NCBI GenBank assembly: GCA_003223515.1
Contig: QHVI01000018.1
Span: 1 to 64,000 of the forward strand
From: Candidatus Angelobacter sp. Gp1-AA117
GTDB taxonomy: Bacteria > Acidobacteriota > Terriglobia > Terriglobales > Acidobacteriaceae
DNA: 64,000 bases
Reading direction: 5' to 3'
Shown here: one piece after another, positions 27,836 through 37,259 of the stretch
Position numbering within the stretch: position 1 is the first letter of the stretch
Layout: each line of letters starts with the position of its first letter
The notes under the pieces: model-generated
Told to the model about the DNA's origin: nothing
Database searches by the model: none
What the model saw: only the letters and a program-made list of their open reading frames with translations
Translations under genes and position numbers: made by a program

Positions 27836-28249
27836 TTACTTGTGCTTGTCATCTGTTGTTGGGTTTAGGTTACCGTAAGCAGACCTGCTCTTTGCTATTC
27901 GGTCAGAATGCCGGGACGCCTGAGACCATGGCCAAGAGCTTCCGGGTATTCCACAGGCAGCCAGCAGATCGCGCAGCCCGGACAAGAAGGCAAGAATGCC
28001 CATAACCAACAAGCTCTGCCGCAGCCATGCCGAAGCAGGCAGATGCTGGGGGCTGAACCCACTGGGGGAGAGCCGCCATTCGAGGAGCATAGGAATCAGT
28101 GCTGCGAGAAAGAGGCCATAAAGTACGCCCAGCAGCCCATGCATGACCCGCTCGTCCGAGTACACTCCACCCAGCGGTTTGCGGGTGGTGTCCTCCACAA
28201 CGAAGTCCCACATCGTCAGGACGATCTCAAGGACCAGGAGAAGCGCCAA
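27836..28249 (-). CDS. Small multi-pass membrane protein, start uncertain
   Basis: 137 residues from TTG 28249. The same frame stays open upstream to 28335 and codes a convincing membrane helix (AVLLLTLPWLQWQGWWAWIL) but offers no ATG, GTG or TTG. So the protein may use a rare start just behind the TonB-receptor stop, or the true start has been lost. Visible membrane segments: ALLLVLEIVLTMW, GLLGVLYGLFLAALIPMLL and LLVMGILAFLSGL, with a conserved-looking loop DFVVEDTTRKPLGG. It follows the TonB-dependent receptor directly and may be co-transcribed. Family not recognised. Confidence 0.55.
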   Translation of the reverse strand: MALLLVLEIVLTMWDFVVEDTTRKPLGGVYSDERVMHGLLGVLYGLFLAALIPMLLEWRLSPSGFSPQHLPASAWLRQSLLVMGILAFLSGLRDLLAACGIPGSSWPWSQASRHSDRIAKSRSAYGNLNPTTDDKHK

Positions 28250-28335
28250 AATCCAAGCCCACCATCCCTGCCACTGGAGCCAGGGAAGGGTGAGAAGCAG
28301 GACTGCATAGACCTGATCACGCGCTGAATATTCTT

Positions 28336-30603
28336 CTATTCAAAATGCAGCCGTATGCCTGCCCGGACGAAGATGGGCGGGCCCAAGTTCACCAGCGGTG
28401 TGCGGGCAATCACCACGCGCGAGTTGGCCAGGTTTTCGATAGCGGCAAATATTTCAGCTCCATTGTGCAGACGGTGGGAAACATAGCTATCAAGCTGGAA
28501 GAAAGCATCCAGCGGAAACTGGTTCAGGTCATCATCGAACTGGCGGCTGGAGGCACGGCCCTGCACCGAAAAGGTCCAGCCTTGGGGCATGATGTAGCTG
28601 GTGTGAAACGTAAACTGGTGAGCGGCGACCTGCGGCAGTTCCAGTGCCTCCAGAAGCCGGTTGGCAGGAAAGCTGGCCACTGTAGCATCGACAAACTGGT
28701 AACCTGCTCCAATCTCTATGCGATTGAAGTGCCATTCCGATCCTGCTTCCAGGCCTTGTGAGCGGGTCTGACCCAGGTTTTGCCGTTGGCGGGTAATCAG
28801 TTGCGGCGTGCTGCTCAGCGTGACGTTAGAAACCGGGTTTGAGACTTCCATGTGGAAGACGGTGGCATAGAGGCGCGTCCGTTTCAGGAAAACATTCACA
28901 CCTGAATCAACGCCTTGCAACCGCTCGGACTGAAGCTGAGAGTTTGCCAGGGTGAGCACATTGCCCAGGCGGAAAGCGCGATACAACTCATTGAGTGTGG
29001 GCGCACGGAAATTCCTGTAAGCCGAAACATTTAAACTGACGTGATCTGTGGCTTTGAAGAGCAGGGCAGCGCGTGGGCTGAAAGCGTGCTCGCTCTGATC
29101 GGGAAAGACGGTGAAATCAGGCTTGACGGTGCGCACCAGAGGTTTGGTCTGGCTCTGCGCCTCGTAGTTGTTCCAGTTATCGTAACGCGTGCCCACCGTG
29201 AGCAGCAGCCGGCGGTGTATCTGGATGTCATCCTGAAGAAAAATCCCAGAGGATAACTGATGGCCGCCCGCGCTGACCTGAGAATTAGGCAGTGACGACA
29301 CCAGCACCAGTTCATTGCTGAAGCCGCTCACATTGCGGACATCGGCGCCGCCTACGAGGAGATTACGGCTGCCTGCGTGGAGTGAAAGCGTGAAGCTGCT
29401 GCCGATCTGCTGCGCGGGCACATGCTGGGCGCGTACCAGCGACTCACTGTTGCGGTCAGCGGCAACCGAGGAGAATGTCTGGTTGTAGCTCTGGCCGGAG
29501 CCGTAGCCGCGGAATTGAAGAAAGGCGGCGGGGCTGTACCAGTCAAAGCCACCGTTCACCTGCCATAGCTGCGTGTCATTGATCTGAAGCCGGGTGCCAT
29601 TGTTGCGTGACTCGTCATACATAGAGCCGGCCACGAACATCTGTCCTGGTCCAAGCCGGCGTTGCACCGTAGCCTGGGCGGTGCTGTGATAAGAGTTGGC
29701 CGGGGTATCCACGCTGCCGCGCAGATTTTCAGGCAGCAGAATATACCCTCCGGTGCGAAAAACCTCTCCATCGGTACCGACGCCCCACTGGCCTTTATTC
29801 CAGAAGGTTGCGGCAGAAAGGTCCGGAGTGCTCATGCTGCCTCCCGAAATCTCGGCCAGCAAAAGAGGGCGCTCCGGAAGGATTGGAAGTAAGTTGATCG
29901 TTCCACCAAGAGCGCCGCTGCCGTAGAGACTTGATGCGCCCCCGTTCAGCACCTCAATAGAGCTGATCGCCCCGCGCGGAACCCGTCCCCAGTACACCCA
30001 GCCACCGAATGGGTCATTCAAGGGAATGCCTTCGTACAGAACCAGGGCACGGCTGGCCCCGCTGGCTCCCACGCCGCGCAGCGATGCGCCCTGTGCGGTA
30101 GGGTTCGCATTGCGGCTGCCGGAGCGGCGAAACAGGGTAAAGCCGGGCACCTGGCGCAGAGCATCATCCACGGCTTCGGCAGCGGTAGTTTGAAGTTGCT
30201 GGCGCGAGAGCACATCGATGCTTTGGGCGGTTTCGTCGAGGCTGGTCTCAAGCCGGTTGGCGGTCACTACTACCTGCTCGGATACAGGCGCGGGTGATAA
30301 CTCGATATCAAGGCGGTCTTGTCCAGCGGGGAGCGGCTTGACCAGTTTGGCGAAACCCGGTGCAGCTATAGTCACAGTTACGCTTTCGCCGGGAACTTCT
30401 TCAATGCGAAACGATCCATCATTGCGGCTGATAACGGTCTGGCTGTAGCCGGCAGCCTGCGCTGTGATGCGCGCGCCCGGGATAACTGCGCCCAGCGAGT
30501 CGCGGACTGTACCGGAAAGAATGCGCGGAGGTGTCTGTGCGTATGTGAGGATCGGCAGGCAGATCAGCAGCCAGATCAGCAGACGGAGCAGGGGGAAACG
30601 CAC
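28336..30603 (-). CDS. TonB-dependent outer-membrane receptor
   Basis: 755 residues from GTG 30603, which is preceded by GGAGG 4 nt away and opens directly into a signal peptide (LLRLLIWLLICLPILTYAQ); a frame start at 30777 has none of this. Mature order: a carboxypeptidase-regulatory-like domain (SGTVRDSLGAVIPGARITAQ), a plug (QVVVTANRLETSLDETAQSI, GASLRGVGASGASRALVLYE, GGASSLYGSGALGGTINLLP), and a 22-strand barrel ending in GIRLHFE with a C-terminal aromatic-rich strand. It imports a large substrate using TonB energy; barrel wording resembles vitamin B12/siderophore receptors, but the substrate cannot be fixed. No TonB/ExbBD is in the window. Confidence 0.9.
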   Translation of the reverse strand: MRFPLLRLLIWLLICLPILTYAQTPPRILSGTVRDSLGAVIPGARITAQAAGYSQTVISRNDGSFRIEEVPGESVTVTIAAPGFAKLVKPLPAGQDRLDIELSPAPVSEQVVVTANRLETSLDETAQSIDVLSRQQLQTTAAEAVDDALRQVPGFTLFRRSGSRNANPTAQGASLRGVGASGASRALVLYEGIPLNDPFGGWVYWGRVPRGAISSIEVLNGGASSLYGSGALGGTINLLPILPERPLLLAEISGGSMSTPDLSAATFWNKGQWGVGTDGEVFRTGGYILLPENLRGSVDTPANSYHSTAQATVQRRLGPGQMFVAGSMYDESRNNGTRLQINDTQLWQVNGGFDWYSPAAFLQFRGYGSGQSYNQTFSSVAADRNSESLVRAQHVPAQQIGSSFTLSLHAGSRNLLVGGADVRNVSGFSNELVLVSSLPNSQVSAGGHQLSSGIFLQDDIQIHRRLLLTVGTRYDNWNNYEAQSQTKPLVRTVKPDFTVFPDQSEHAFSPRAALLFKATDHVSLNVSAYRNFRAPTLNELYRAFRLGNVLTLANSQLQSERLQGVDSGVNVFLKRTRLYATVFHMEVSNPVSNVTLSSTPQLITRQRQNLGQTRSQGLEAGSEWHFNRIEIGAGYQFVDATVASFPANRLLEALELPQVAAHQFTFHTSYIMPQGWTFSVQGRASSRQFDDDLNQFPLDAFFQLDSYVSHRLHNGAEIFAAIENLANSRVVIARTPLVNLGPPIFVRAGIRLHFE

Positions 30604-30801
30604 GAGACCTCCGGAAAAAGAGACTCCATTGTAAAGGGGTTCCGAGCTTCCGCTGCAAGCTGACTTGCCCTTTTCAAGAAGGACAAAAAATTGCCTTGGC
30701 CACCCTTTATGTGGACGAAGTGGACTCTGTGGACGGTGAATTGAATTGAGCCGAGGCGGTCGCGATTTTGAATTCAAAATATGAAGAGTATTGCGGCGTA
30801 A

Positions 30802-32244
30802 TCACCTCAGATTCAGAACCAGCAGCCTGGGTTCGGTCATTTCCTCGATGGCGTAGCGCAGGCCTTCGCGGCCCATGCCGGAATCTTTCACGCCACCATA
30901 GGGCATCTGGTCGGTGCGGAAGGTAGGCACATCATTGGCCATGAGGCCGCCGACTTCGATTTCTTCGAAGGCGCGAAACACCAGTTGCATGTCACGGCTG
31001 AACACACCAGCTTGCAGTCCAAACGGAGAGTCGTTCACGCGCTGCATGGCTTCAGCAAAGGTACGGTAAGGCTCCACGGTTTTCACCGGGGCAAACACCT
31101 CCATGCAGTTCACCTTCATGTCCGGGCGGGTATTGGTGAGAATGGTGGGCTCGATGATGAAGCCGTGTCTCTTTCCGCCGCACCGCAGCTTGGCTCCGGC
31201 GGCCAGCGCTTCTTTGATCCAGTTTTCGGCGCGAATGGCATCGGCCTCACGAATAAGCGGCCCGATGTCTGTACTCTCTTCCAGCGGATCGCCGGTTTTC
31301 AGGCGTTGCACGCGGGGCAGCAGCAATTCGAGAAAACGGTCAAAGACAGCTTCGTGTACCAGAATGCGTTGCGCGGAAATGCAGCTTTGTCCGGAGTAGC
31401 TGAACCCGGCGGTCACGCAACGTTCGGCGGCATATTCGAGATCGGCATCGCTATGGACTACCACGGCCGCGTTCCCGCCCAGCTCCAGCGTGACCCGTTT
31501 CTTGCCAGCTTTCTTTTTGAGTTCCCAACCCACCGCGCTGCTTCCGGTGAAGGTGAGCATTTTCATGCGGACGTTTTCGATTAAAGGTGCGGCATCGTCA
31601 TTGGAAAGGGGCAGCACATTCAGGGCTCCCGCCGGCCACCCGGCTTCATGGATGAGCCGCGCCAGCATGAGGGCTGAGACCGGGGTCTGTGCGGCGGGTT
31701 TCAGCACCATGGTGCATCCGGCGGCGATGGCAGGCGCCACTTTGTGGGCCACAAGATTCAGAGGGAAATTAAACGGCGTAATAGCCGAGATCGGCCCCAG
31801 CGGGAAGCGCCGGACGATTCCCCAGCGCCCTTTCGCAGTATCGGAAGCATCGAGCGGGAGATATTCTCCATTGATCCGGGTGCTCTCTTCGGCCGCCACC
31901 TGGAAGGTGAAGACAGCGCGTGCTACCTCGGCCCGTGCCGTCTTGAGCGGCTTGCCTGCTTCCAGCGCCATCATGCGGGCAAAGTCTTCGGTATGCGCTG
32001 CAATCTGTTGCGAAACCTGCTGCAGCACCCGTTGCCGTTCATATCCGGGAAGCTTGCGAGTAACTTCAAAAGCCTTGACCGCGCCGGTAATGGCTTCTTC
32101 GGCCTGGGCGCGGGTGGCGGTGACCACATAGGCTGTCGGCTCACCGGAATAAGGGGAGCGCACCGGTCCGCTCGGCCCTTGATCAACAGGGCGGCCATTG
32201 AGGATGAATCCATAAGTGGAAAGCGCTGCCGTAAGAGTAGACAT
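30802..32244 (-). CDS. NAD(P)-dependent aldehyde dehydrogenase
   Basis: 480 residues from ATG 32244; the longer frame from 32370 crosses a dispersed repeat and is rejected. Family features: ITPFNFPLNLVAHKVAPA, cofactor-binding FTGSSAVG, catalytic Glu254 in LELGGN, nucleophile Cys288 in SGQSCIS, and EVFAPV. It oxidises an aldehyde to the acid; closest by wording to lactaldehyde/succinate-semialdehyde or non-phosphorylating glyceraldehyde-3-phosphate dehydrogenase types, which I cannot separate by eye. Diverges from the GH57 gene with a 219-bp gap. Confidence 0.9.
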   Translation of the reverse strand: MSTLTAALSTYGFILNGRPVDQGPSGPVRSPYSGEPTAYVVTATRAQAEEAITGAVKAFEVTRKLPGYERQRVLQQVSQQIAAHTEDFARMMALEAGKPLKTARAEVARAVFTFQVAAEESTRINGEYLPLDASDTAKGRWGIVRRFPLGPISAITPFNFPLNLVAHKVAPAIAAGCTMVLKPAAQTPVSALMLARLIHEAGWPAGALNVLPLSNDDAAPLIENVRMKMLTFTGSSAVGWELKKKAGKKRVTLELGGNAAVVVHSDADLEYAAERCVTAGFSYSGQSCISAQRILVHEAVFDRFLELLLPRVQRLKTGDPLEESTDIGPLIREADAIRAENWIKEALAAGAKLRCGGKRHGFIIEPTILTNTRPDMKVNCMEVFAPVKTVEPYRTFAEAMQRVNDSPFGLQAGVFSRDMQLVFRAFEEIEVGGLMANDVPTFRTDQMPYGGVKDSGMGREGLRYAIEEMTEPRLLVLNLR

Positions 32245-32280
32245 AGATGTATTTTCAACCCATGGAAGCAGGGATTTCAA

Positions 32281-32317
32281 TTCACCGCAAAGAACACCAG
32301 GGACGCGAAGATAGCAA
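32281..32317 (-). repeat. Three-unit 9-nt dispersed repeat
   Basis: CACC followed by CGCAAAGAA, CACCAGGGA and CGCGAAGAT (plus-strand wording), 9-nt register, upstream of the aldehyde dehydrogenase gene. Confidence 0.55.
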
Positions 32318-32463
32318 ATGAGAGATTTGAATAGAGCGGTTCGCGTGGCACCATTGCTTTCGGCATTCATTAAGGGTGTTTAATTTGCTTCCTGAGGCAC
32401 CACCACGGCTGTCATTCTCATCCAAACTTGCGAACCGGTTTGCTCGTTTGCCCTTCGTCTCCC

Positions 32464-34914
32464 ATGGAACGCTATATCTGCATTCATGCCCATTTTTACC
32501 AGCCGCCACGGGAAAATCCCTGGCTGGAAGCTGTGGAACGGCAGGACTCGGCTTACCCTTATCACGATTGGAATGCGCGCATCACTGCCGAATGCTACGC
32601 GCCCAACTGCGCTTCGCGCATCCTGAATCCCAAAGGGCTGATCGACGAGATCGTGAACAACTACTCCCGCATCAGCTTCAACTTCGGGCCTACACTCCTT
32701 TCATGGATGGAAGAGAACGAGTTCGAGACCTATCAATGCATCGTCAGCTCTGACAAGGAAAGCCAGAAACGTTTTTCCGGACACGGCTCCGCCATCGCGC
32801 AGGCATATAACCACATGATCCTGCCGCTGGCCAACAGCCGCGACAAATTCACGCAGATCTACTGGGGCATCCAGGATTTTCAGAAGCGTTTTGACCGCTA
32901 CCCGGAAGGGATGTGGCTACCGGAGACGGCGGTTGATCTTCAAACCCTCGACATGCTGGCTGAGTTGGGCATCAAGTACACCATTCTCGCGCCCCACCAG
33001 GCAGGCAAGATTCGCAAAGCAGTGGGTGGAAGAGCATGGAAAGATGTGAGCGGTGGCCGGATTGATCCTACTCGCGCTTATCTGCAGAAGCTGCCTTCAG
33101 GACGCCGCATTAACCTCTTCTTCTATGACGGCCCTATCTCCCAGGCGGTGGCTTTCGAGAAGTTGTTGAACAGTGGTGAGCAGTTCGCCGCCCGCCTGAA
33201 AAGCGGGTTCTCTGATGCCCGGCACTGGCCGCAGCTCATGCACATTGCCACTGACGGCGAAACTTACGGACATCACCACCGCTACGGCGATATGGCGCTG
33301 GTCTTCGCATTGCATTCCATCGAGTCGCAGGTGGACACGCGGCTCACAAATTATGGTGAGTTCCTGGAAAAGTTTCCACCGACCCATGAGGTGCAGATCG
33401 TTGAGAACACCGCCTGGAGCTGTTCGCATGGCGTGGAGCGCTGGCGAAGCGATTGCGGCTGCAATTCCGGGCGCGAAGGATGGAACCAGCAGTGGCGGGG
33501 GCCGCTGCGCGCAGCCCTCGATACTCTGCGTGACCGCGCGGCTGAGCTGTTTGAGCGCCATGTGGCTGGCCTGCTGCACGATCCATGGAAGGCACGCAAT
33601 GACTACATTGACGTGATCCTCGACCGCTCGCCCGAGAGCCTGTGGATGTTCTTCGAAAAACACTCAAAGCGGCAGCTTAAGAACGATGAAACGGTCGCCG
33701 TGCTGAAGCTCCTGGAAATGCAGCGCCACGCCATGCTCATGTATACGAGCTGCGGCTGGTTTTTTGATGAGGTCAGCGGCATTGAGACGGCACAGGTTGT
33801 CCAGTATGCAGCGCGCGTGATTCAGTTGGTTTTGGAGATCACAGGAGAAGACCTGGAGCCGGAATTCCTGAAGCTTCTTGCTGAAGCCAGGAGCAACATT
33901 CCGGAATACTCAGATGCTGCGCAGATTTATCGCCTGTGGGTGAAGCCGGCCATCATCGACCTGTGCAAAGTGGGAGCCCATTTCGCTATCAGTTCGCTGT
34001 TTGAAGAGCTTGACGAGCAGTCACCCAAGTTCTGCTATGACATCAAGATTCAGGATTACCGCAAGCTGGCCGTGACCCCGGCCAGGCTGGGACTCGGAAG
34101 CATTCGCGTGACCTCGCAGATCACACGCGAATGCCGCGACCTGGTTTTTGGTGTAGTCCATTCGGGGGAGCAGGTCTTGCACGCCGGGGTGCGTGACGCC
34201 AATGGAGAAGAGGAGTACCAGCAAGTCGTGGCGGAAACAGTTCCAGCGTTTTCCAGCGGCGATCTTCCCGAAACATTGCGGCTGCTTGACGAGTATTTCG
34301 ATGGACTCCAGTACTCACTCAAATCGCTGTTCAAAGACGAGCAGAAGCGTATTCTCGACATCATTCTGGGCCGCACCTTGCAGGACGTCGAATCTCACTA
34401 CCGGGAAATCTATCAGCGCAATGGCCCGATTCTGCACTTCTTGAAAGACATGAACCAGCCGGTGCCGGAGGTGTTGCGGATCACCGCTGAATTTGTTTTG
34501 AACAGCGATCTGCGCCGGTCCCTGGAGGCCGATCCGCCGGATACCATGCGCCTGGCCATGCTGATGGAACTGGTGAAGCGTGAAGGCGTGCGCCTGGATG
34601 ATACAGGCCTGGCGTATGCGGCGCGCAATAGCCTCAACCGGCTGATGCGCCGTCTGCGAAGAGATCCGCAAAATGCCGAACTGCTGGAACGGATTGTTGT
34701 GTTCGTAACTGTAATGCAGATGTTTTCATTTGCCGTGGATTACTGGGAGGCGCAGAACGCCTACTACGTCATACTCCGCAATAGCTATCCGGAGATCGCG
34801 GCCAGCACCGATGGCCGGCGGGCGTGGAGAGAGAAATTCATCGTGCTGGGAGAAAAGCTGCAGGTGAGCACACCGGCGACCGAAGTCAGGACTGAACTGC
34901 AGTTGGCGAGCTAG
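32464..34914 (+). CDS. Glycoside hydrolase family 57 protein with DUF3536
   Basis: 816 residues from ATG 32464, opening with MERYICIHAHFYQPPRENPW, the HxHxYQP start of GH57. The catalytic barrel continues with RYPEGMWLPETAVDLQ (the E near WLPE fits the GH57 catalytic region) and ATDGETYGHHHRYGDMAL, which includes the D region. The second half matches DUF3536, which usually follows this GH57 type (CGWFFDEVSGIETAQVVQYA; LGLGSIRVTSQITRE). Family members act on alpha-glucans (amylase or 4-alpha-glucanotransferase). A role in glycogen or storage-glucan metabolism is likely. The gene is cytoplasmic (no signal peptide). Confidence 0.85.
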   Translation: MERYICIHAHFYQPPRENPWLEAVERQDSAYPYHDWNARITAECYAPNCASRILNPKGLIDEIVNNYSRISFNFGPTLLSWMEENEFETYQCIVSSDKESQKRFSGHGSAIAQAYNHMILPLANSRDKFTQIYWGIQDFQKRFDRYPEGMWLPETAVDLQTLDMLAELGIKYTILAPHQAGKIRKAVGGRAWKDVSGGRIDPTRAYLQKLPSGRRINLFFYDGPISQAVAFEKLLNSGEQFAARLKSGFSDARHWPQLMHIATDGETYGHHHRYGDMALVFALHSIESQVDTRLTNYGEFLEKFPPTHEVQIVENTAWSCSHGVERWRSDCGCNSGREGWNQQWRGPLRAALDTLRDRAAELFERHVAGLLHDPWKARNDYIDVILDRSPESLWMFFEKHSKRQLKNDETVAVLKLLEMQRHAMLMYTSCGWFFDEVSGIETAQVVQYAARVIQLVLEITGEDLEPEFLKLLAEARSNIPEYSDAAQIYRLWVKPAIIDLCKVGAHFAISSLFEELDEQSPKFCYDIKIQDYRKLAVTPARLGLGSIRVTSQITRECRDLVFGVVHSGEQVLHAGVRDANGEEEYQQVVAETVPAFSSGDLPETLRLLDEYFDGLQYSLKSLFKDEQKRILDIILGRTLQDVESHYREIYQRNGPILHFLKDMNQPVPEVLRITAEFVLNSDLRRSLEADPPDTMRLAMLMELVKREGVRLDDTGLAYAARNSLNRLMRRLRRDPQNAELLERIVVFVTVMQMFSFAVDYWEAQNAYYVILRNSYPEIAASTDGRRAWREKFIVLGEKLQVSTPATEVRTELQLAS

Positions 34915-34916
34915 GA

Positions 34917-34975
34917 GATCGGGTGATCGGGAGATCTGAAAATCGACTCATCGGGAAATCGGGTCATCGGAACAG
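34917..34975. repeat. Imperfect 8-9-nt tandem repeat (GATCGGGT type)
   Basis: Repeats of ATCGGGTG/ATCGGGAG/ATCGGAA follow the GH57 stop. A weaker relative (CGTGATCCGGAG, GGTGATCTGAAG) lies at 13260-13300. Confidence 0.5.
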
Positions 34976-35050
34976 CAATGCAAAAATGGCTAGGGTGGAG
35001 GCTGCTGCCGGCCACTGTGAAAAATCCAGCAATAAGAAGAGGTGGATGTA

Positions 35051-36115
35051 ATGAGAACCGCAAGCAAAGTTGCCCTGGGTGGAGCGGCAGCAGCAACTGT
35101 CGTGGGATTGGCTACTGGTGTAGGTCTGTTCCTGGCGGGCCGAAGCGCTTACAGATATGTCCGCAGCTTTCGTCCGCAGGATCTTTATGGCAAGACTGTA
35201 TTGATTACCGGGGGTTCGCGCGGACTGGGGTTGGCGCTGGCGGAAGAGTTTGCACGGCAGGGCTGCAATATCGCTATCTGCGCCCGCAATGAAAATGAAC
35301 TTGTGCGCGCCCGGCAGCAAGTGGAGCGGCTGGGGGTGGAAGTGGTGGCCGTGCCCTGTGATGTTGCCAGTCAGGAACAAGTCGAACATCTGGTCAACGT
35401 GACCCGCGGGCACTTCGGCAATATTGACGTGCTGGTGAACAATGCCGGAATCATCGCGGCAGGCCCGCTGCTCTCACAGACAGTTGAGGATTTCAAGGAA
35501 GCCATGGACGTGATGTTCTGGGGAGTCGTCTATCCCACGCTGGCAGTGCTTCCGCAGATGATTCAGAACGGCCAGGGCCGCATCGTGAACATCACCTCGG
35601 TCGGAGGGAAGGTCAGCGTCCCCCATCTTGTTCCCTACGGATGCGCCAAGTTCGCGGCTGTAGGCTTCTCTGAAGGTATTCATGCTGAACTGAAGAGGTT
35701 TGGGATCAATGTGACCACGGTGGTACCGGGTCTAATGCGTACCGGGTCGCACCTGAATGCGTTTTTCAAAGGCAAGCAGAAGGCTGAGTACACCTGGTTC
35801 GCCCTGAGCGGGACCAATCCCATGTTCTCCATCGCAGTGGAACGCGCGGCGCGGCAGATCGTGGATGCTACAAGGCGCAACCAAGCAGAGAAGGTCATCA
35901 GTTGGCAGGCGAACCTGCTGGCCCGCGTCCACGGAGCTGCGCCGGGACTGGTCTCTGAAGCGCTGGCCATGGTCAATCAGATGCTGCCCAATGCTGATGG
36001 TTCAACCGACAAGAAGCCGGGTCACCAGAGCCAGACAGTAGTTACGCGCTCTCCGTTGACCGCGTTGGGCAAGCGCGCCGCCAAACGCTACAACCAGTTG
36101 GGCGAAATCGCATGA
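35051..36115 (+). CDS. Membrane-anchored short-chain dehydrogenase/reductase
   Basis: 354 residues from ATG 35051 (GAGGTGG 6 nt upstream). An N-terminal membrane helix (VALGGAAAATVVGLATGVGLFLAG) is followed by a classical SDR core: VLITGGSRGLGLAL (TGxxxGxG), NNAG in VLVNNAGI, Ser in NITSVGG, catalytic Tyr-x3-Lys in PYGCAKF. It would oxidise or reduce an alcohol/ketone using NAD(P), held at the inner membrane. Substrate unknown. A second SDR gene follows on the same strand with repeats in between. Confidence 0.85.
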   Translation: MRTASKVALGGAAAATVVGLATGVGLFLAGRSAYRYVRSFRPQDLYGKTVLITGGSRGLGLALAEEFARQGCNIAICARNENELVRARQQVERLGVEVVAVPCDVASQEQVEHLVNVTRGHFGNIDVLVNNAGIIAAGPLLSQTVEDFKEAMDVMFWGVVYPTLAVLPQMIQNGQGRIVNITSVGGKVSVPHLVPYGCAKFAAVGFSEGIHAELKRFGINVTTVVPGLMRTGSHLNAFFKGKQKAEYTWFALSGTNPMFSIAVERAARQIVDATRRNQAEKVISWQANLLARVHGAAPGLVSEALAMVNQMLPNADGSTDKKPGHQSQTVVTRSPLTALGKRAAKRYNQLGEIA

Positions 36116-36156
36116 ATACAGCTACTCGCTGTTAGCTTCTAGCTGCTGGCAAAAAC

Positions 36157-36190
36157 GTTTAACCGCAGAGAACGCAGAGGCGGAACAAAC
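36157..36190 (+). repeat. Three-unit 9-nt dispersed repeat, partial
   Basis: TTTAACC followed by CGCAGAGAA and CGCAGAGGC, third unit decayed. Between the two SDR genes. Confidence 0.55.
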
Positions 36191-36196
36191 TAAAGA

Positions 36197-36233
36197 TTTT
36201 ATGGAACACAACCGCCCTCGGCTGCGCGGGAGA
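36197..36233 (+). repeat. MERGRPRPR dispersed repeat, copy 3, degenerate
   Basis: TTTTATGGAACACAACCGCC then CTCGGCTGCGCGGGAGA, the same element with several changes, reading MEHNRPRLRG. It lies just upstream of the second SDR gene and creates a false upstream start for it. Confidence 0.65.
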
Positions 36234-36251
36234 ATGTTAACAGGAGGAACA

Positions 36252-37211
36252 ATGGCTGCAAAGCGTACGGCTACCCAGAAGAAAGGCGCTGCCAAACAGG
36301 AGAAGAAAGGCAAACTCGTGGCGTTCTCGAAAGAGCCCAAGTCGCCGCAGCGAGAACCCAAACCGCCATTTCCGAAGCAGCACCAGGAGCATCCGGGATT
36401 GGAAGCCGAAGTCGAGCCGCGTCCCAGGTACGAAGCTTCCCGTTATAAAGGCGCAGACAAGCTCAAAGACAGAGTTGCTTTGATTACCGGCGGAGATTCC
36501 GGCATCGGCCGGGCCGTAGCCGTTCTCTATGCGCGTGAGGGTGCTGATGTGGCCGTCGTCTACTTGAAAGAAGAGCAGCGCGATGCGGAAGAGACCCGCG
36601 ACGCCGTCGAAGCTGAAGGACGCCAATGCCTGCTGATTCCTGGTGACGTGAGCGATCCGGATTTCTGCCGTGATGCGGTGGAGCAAGCGGTCGATGAATT
36701 GGGAAGGCTCGACATTCTGGTAAACAATGCTGCTTTCCAGCAGCACCAGGAATCGATTGAAGAGCTGACCGAAGAACAATTCGAGAAGACCTTCCGCACC
36801 AACATCTTTGGGTATTTCTACATGGCGAAGGCCGCCATTCCGCATCTCAAACCGGGCAGCGCCATCATCAACACAGGATCAATTACCGGACTTGAAGGCA
36901 GCAAGCAGCTTCTGGATTACTCGGCCACCAAGGGCGCAATTCATGCGTTCACCAAATCGCTGGCGCAGAACCTGGTGGAGAGGCACATTCGCGTGAACTG
37001 CGTCGCGCCCGGCCCGGTGTGGACGCCGCTGAACATAGCCGATAAACCTGCGGAGAAAGCAGGCGAGCACGGCAAAGATACTCCCATGGAACGTCCAGCC
37101 CAACCGGAGGAAGTAGCCCCGGCGTATGTATTCTTCGCTTCCGAAGCAGATTCGAGCTACATCACGGGCGAGGTGCTGACGTTGTTGGGTGGCGAGACGC
37201 GGGCGGCGTAA
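36252..37211 (+). CDS. Short-chain dehydrogenase, glucose/YghA-like type
   Basis: 319 residues from ATG 36252, which has AGGAGG 6 nt upstream; the in-frame ATG at 36201 lies in the dispersed repeat. A basic, disordered N-terminus (KRTATQKKGAAKQEKKGK) and a Pro/Lys region precede the SDR core: VALITGGDSGIGRAVAV, LVNNAAFQQHQESIEEL, NTGSITG, catalytic YSATKGA, then CVAPGPVWTPL. The last half matches the general-stress SDR group (YghA, YdaD). Likely an NAD(P)-dependent oxidoreductase induced by stress; substrate unknown. Confidence 0.88.
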   Translation: MAAKRTATQKKGAAKQEKKGKLVAFSKEPKSPQREPKPPFPKQHQEHPGLEAEVEPRPRYEASRYKGADKLKDRVALITGGDSGIGRAVAVLYAREGADVAVVYLKEEQRDAEETRDAVEAEGRQCLLIPGDVSDPDFCRDAVEQAVDELGRLDILVNNAAFQQHQESIEELTEEQFEKTFRTNIFGYFYMAKAAIPHLKPGSAIINTGSITGLEGSKQLLDYSATKGAIHAFTKSLAQNLVERHIRVNCVAPGPVWTPLNIADKPAEKAGEHGKDTPMERPAQPEEVAPAYVFFASEADSSYITGEVLTLLGGETRAA

Positions 37212-37259
37212 ACTCGAATTGGAGTGACTCTTAAATAAATCTGCTTTTGCAGCGGAAAA

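Noticed and set aside
30604-30777. 58-codon N-terminal extension of the TonB receptor
   Set aside because: It has no signal peptide at its own start, while GTG 30603 has GGAGG and opens into a proper signal sequence.
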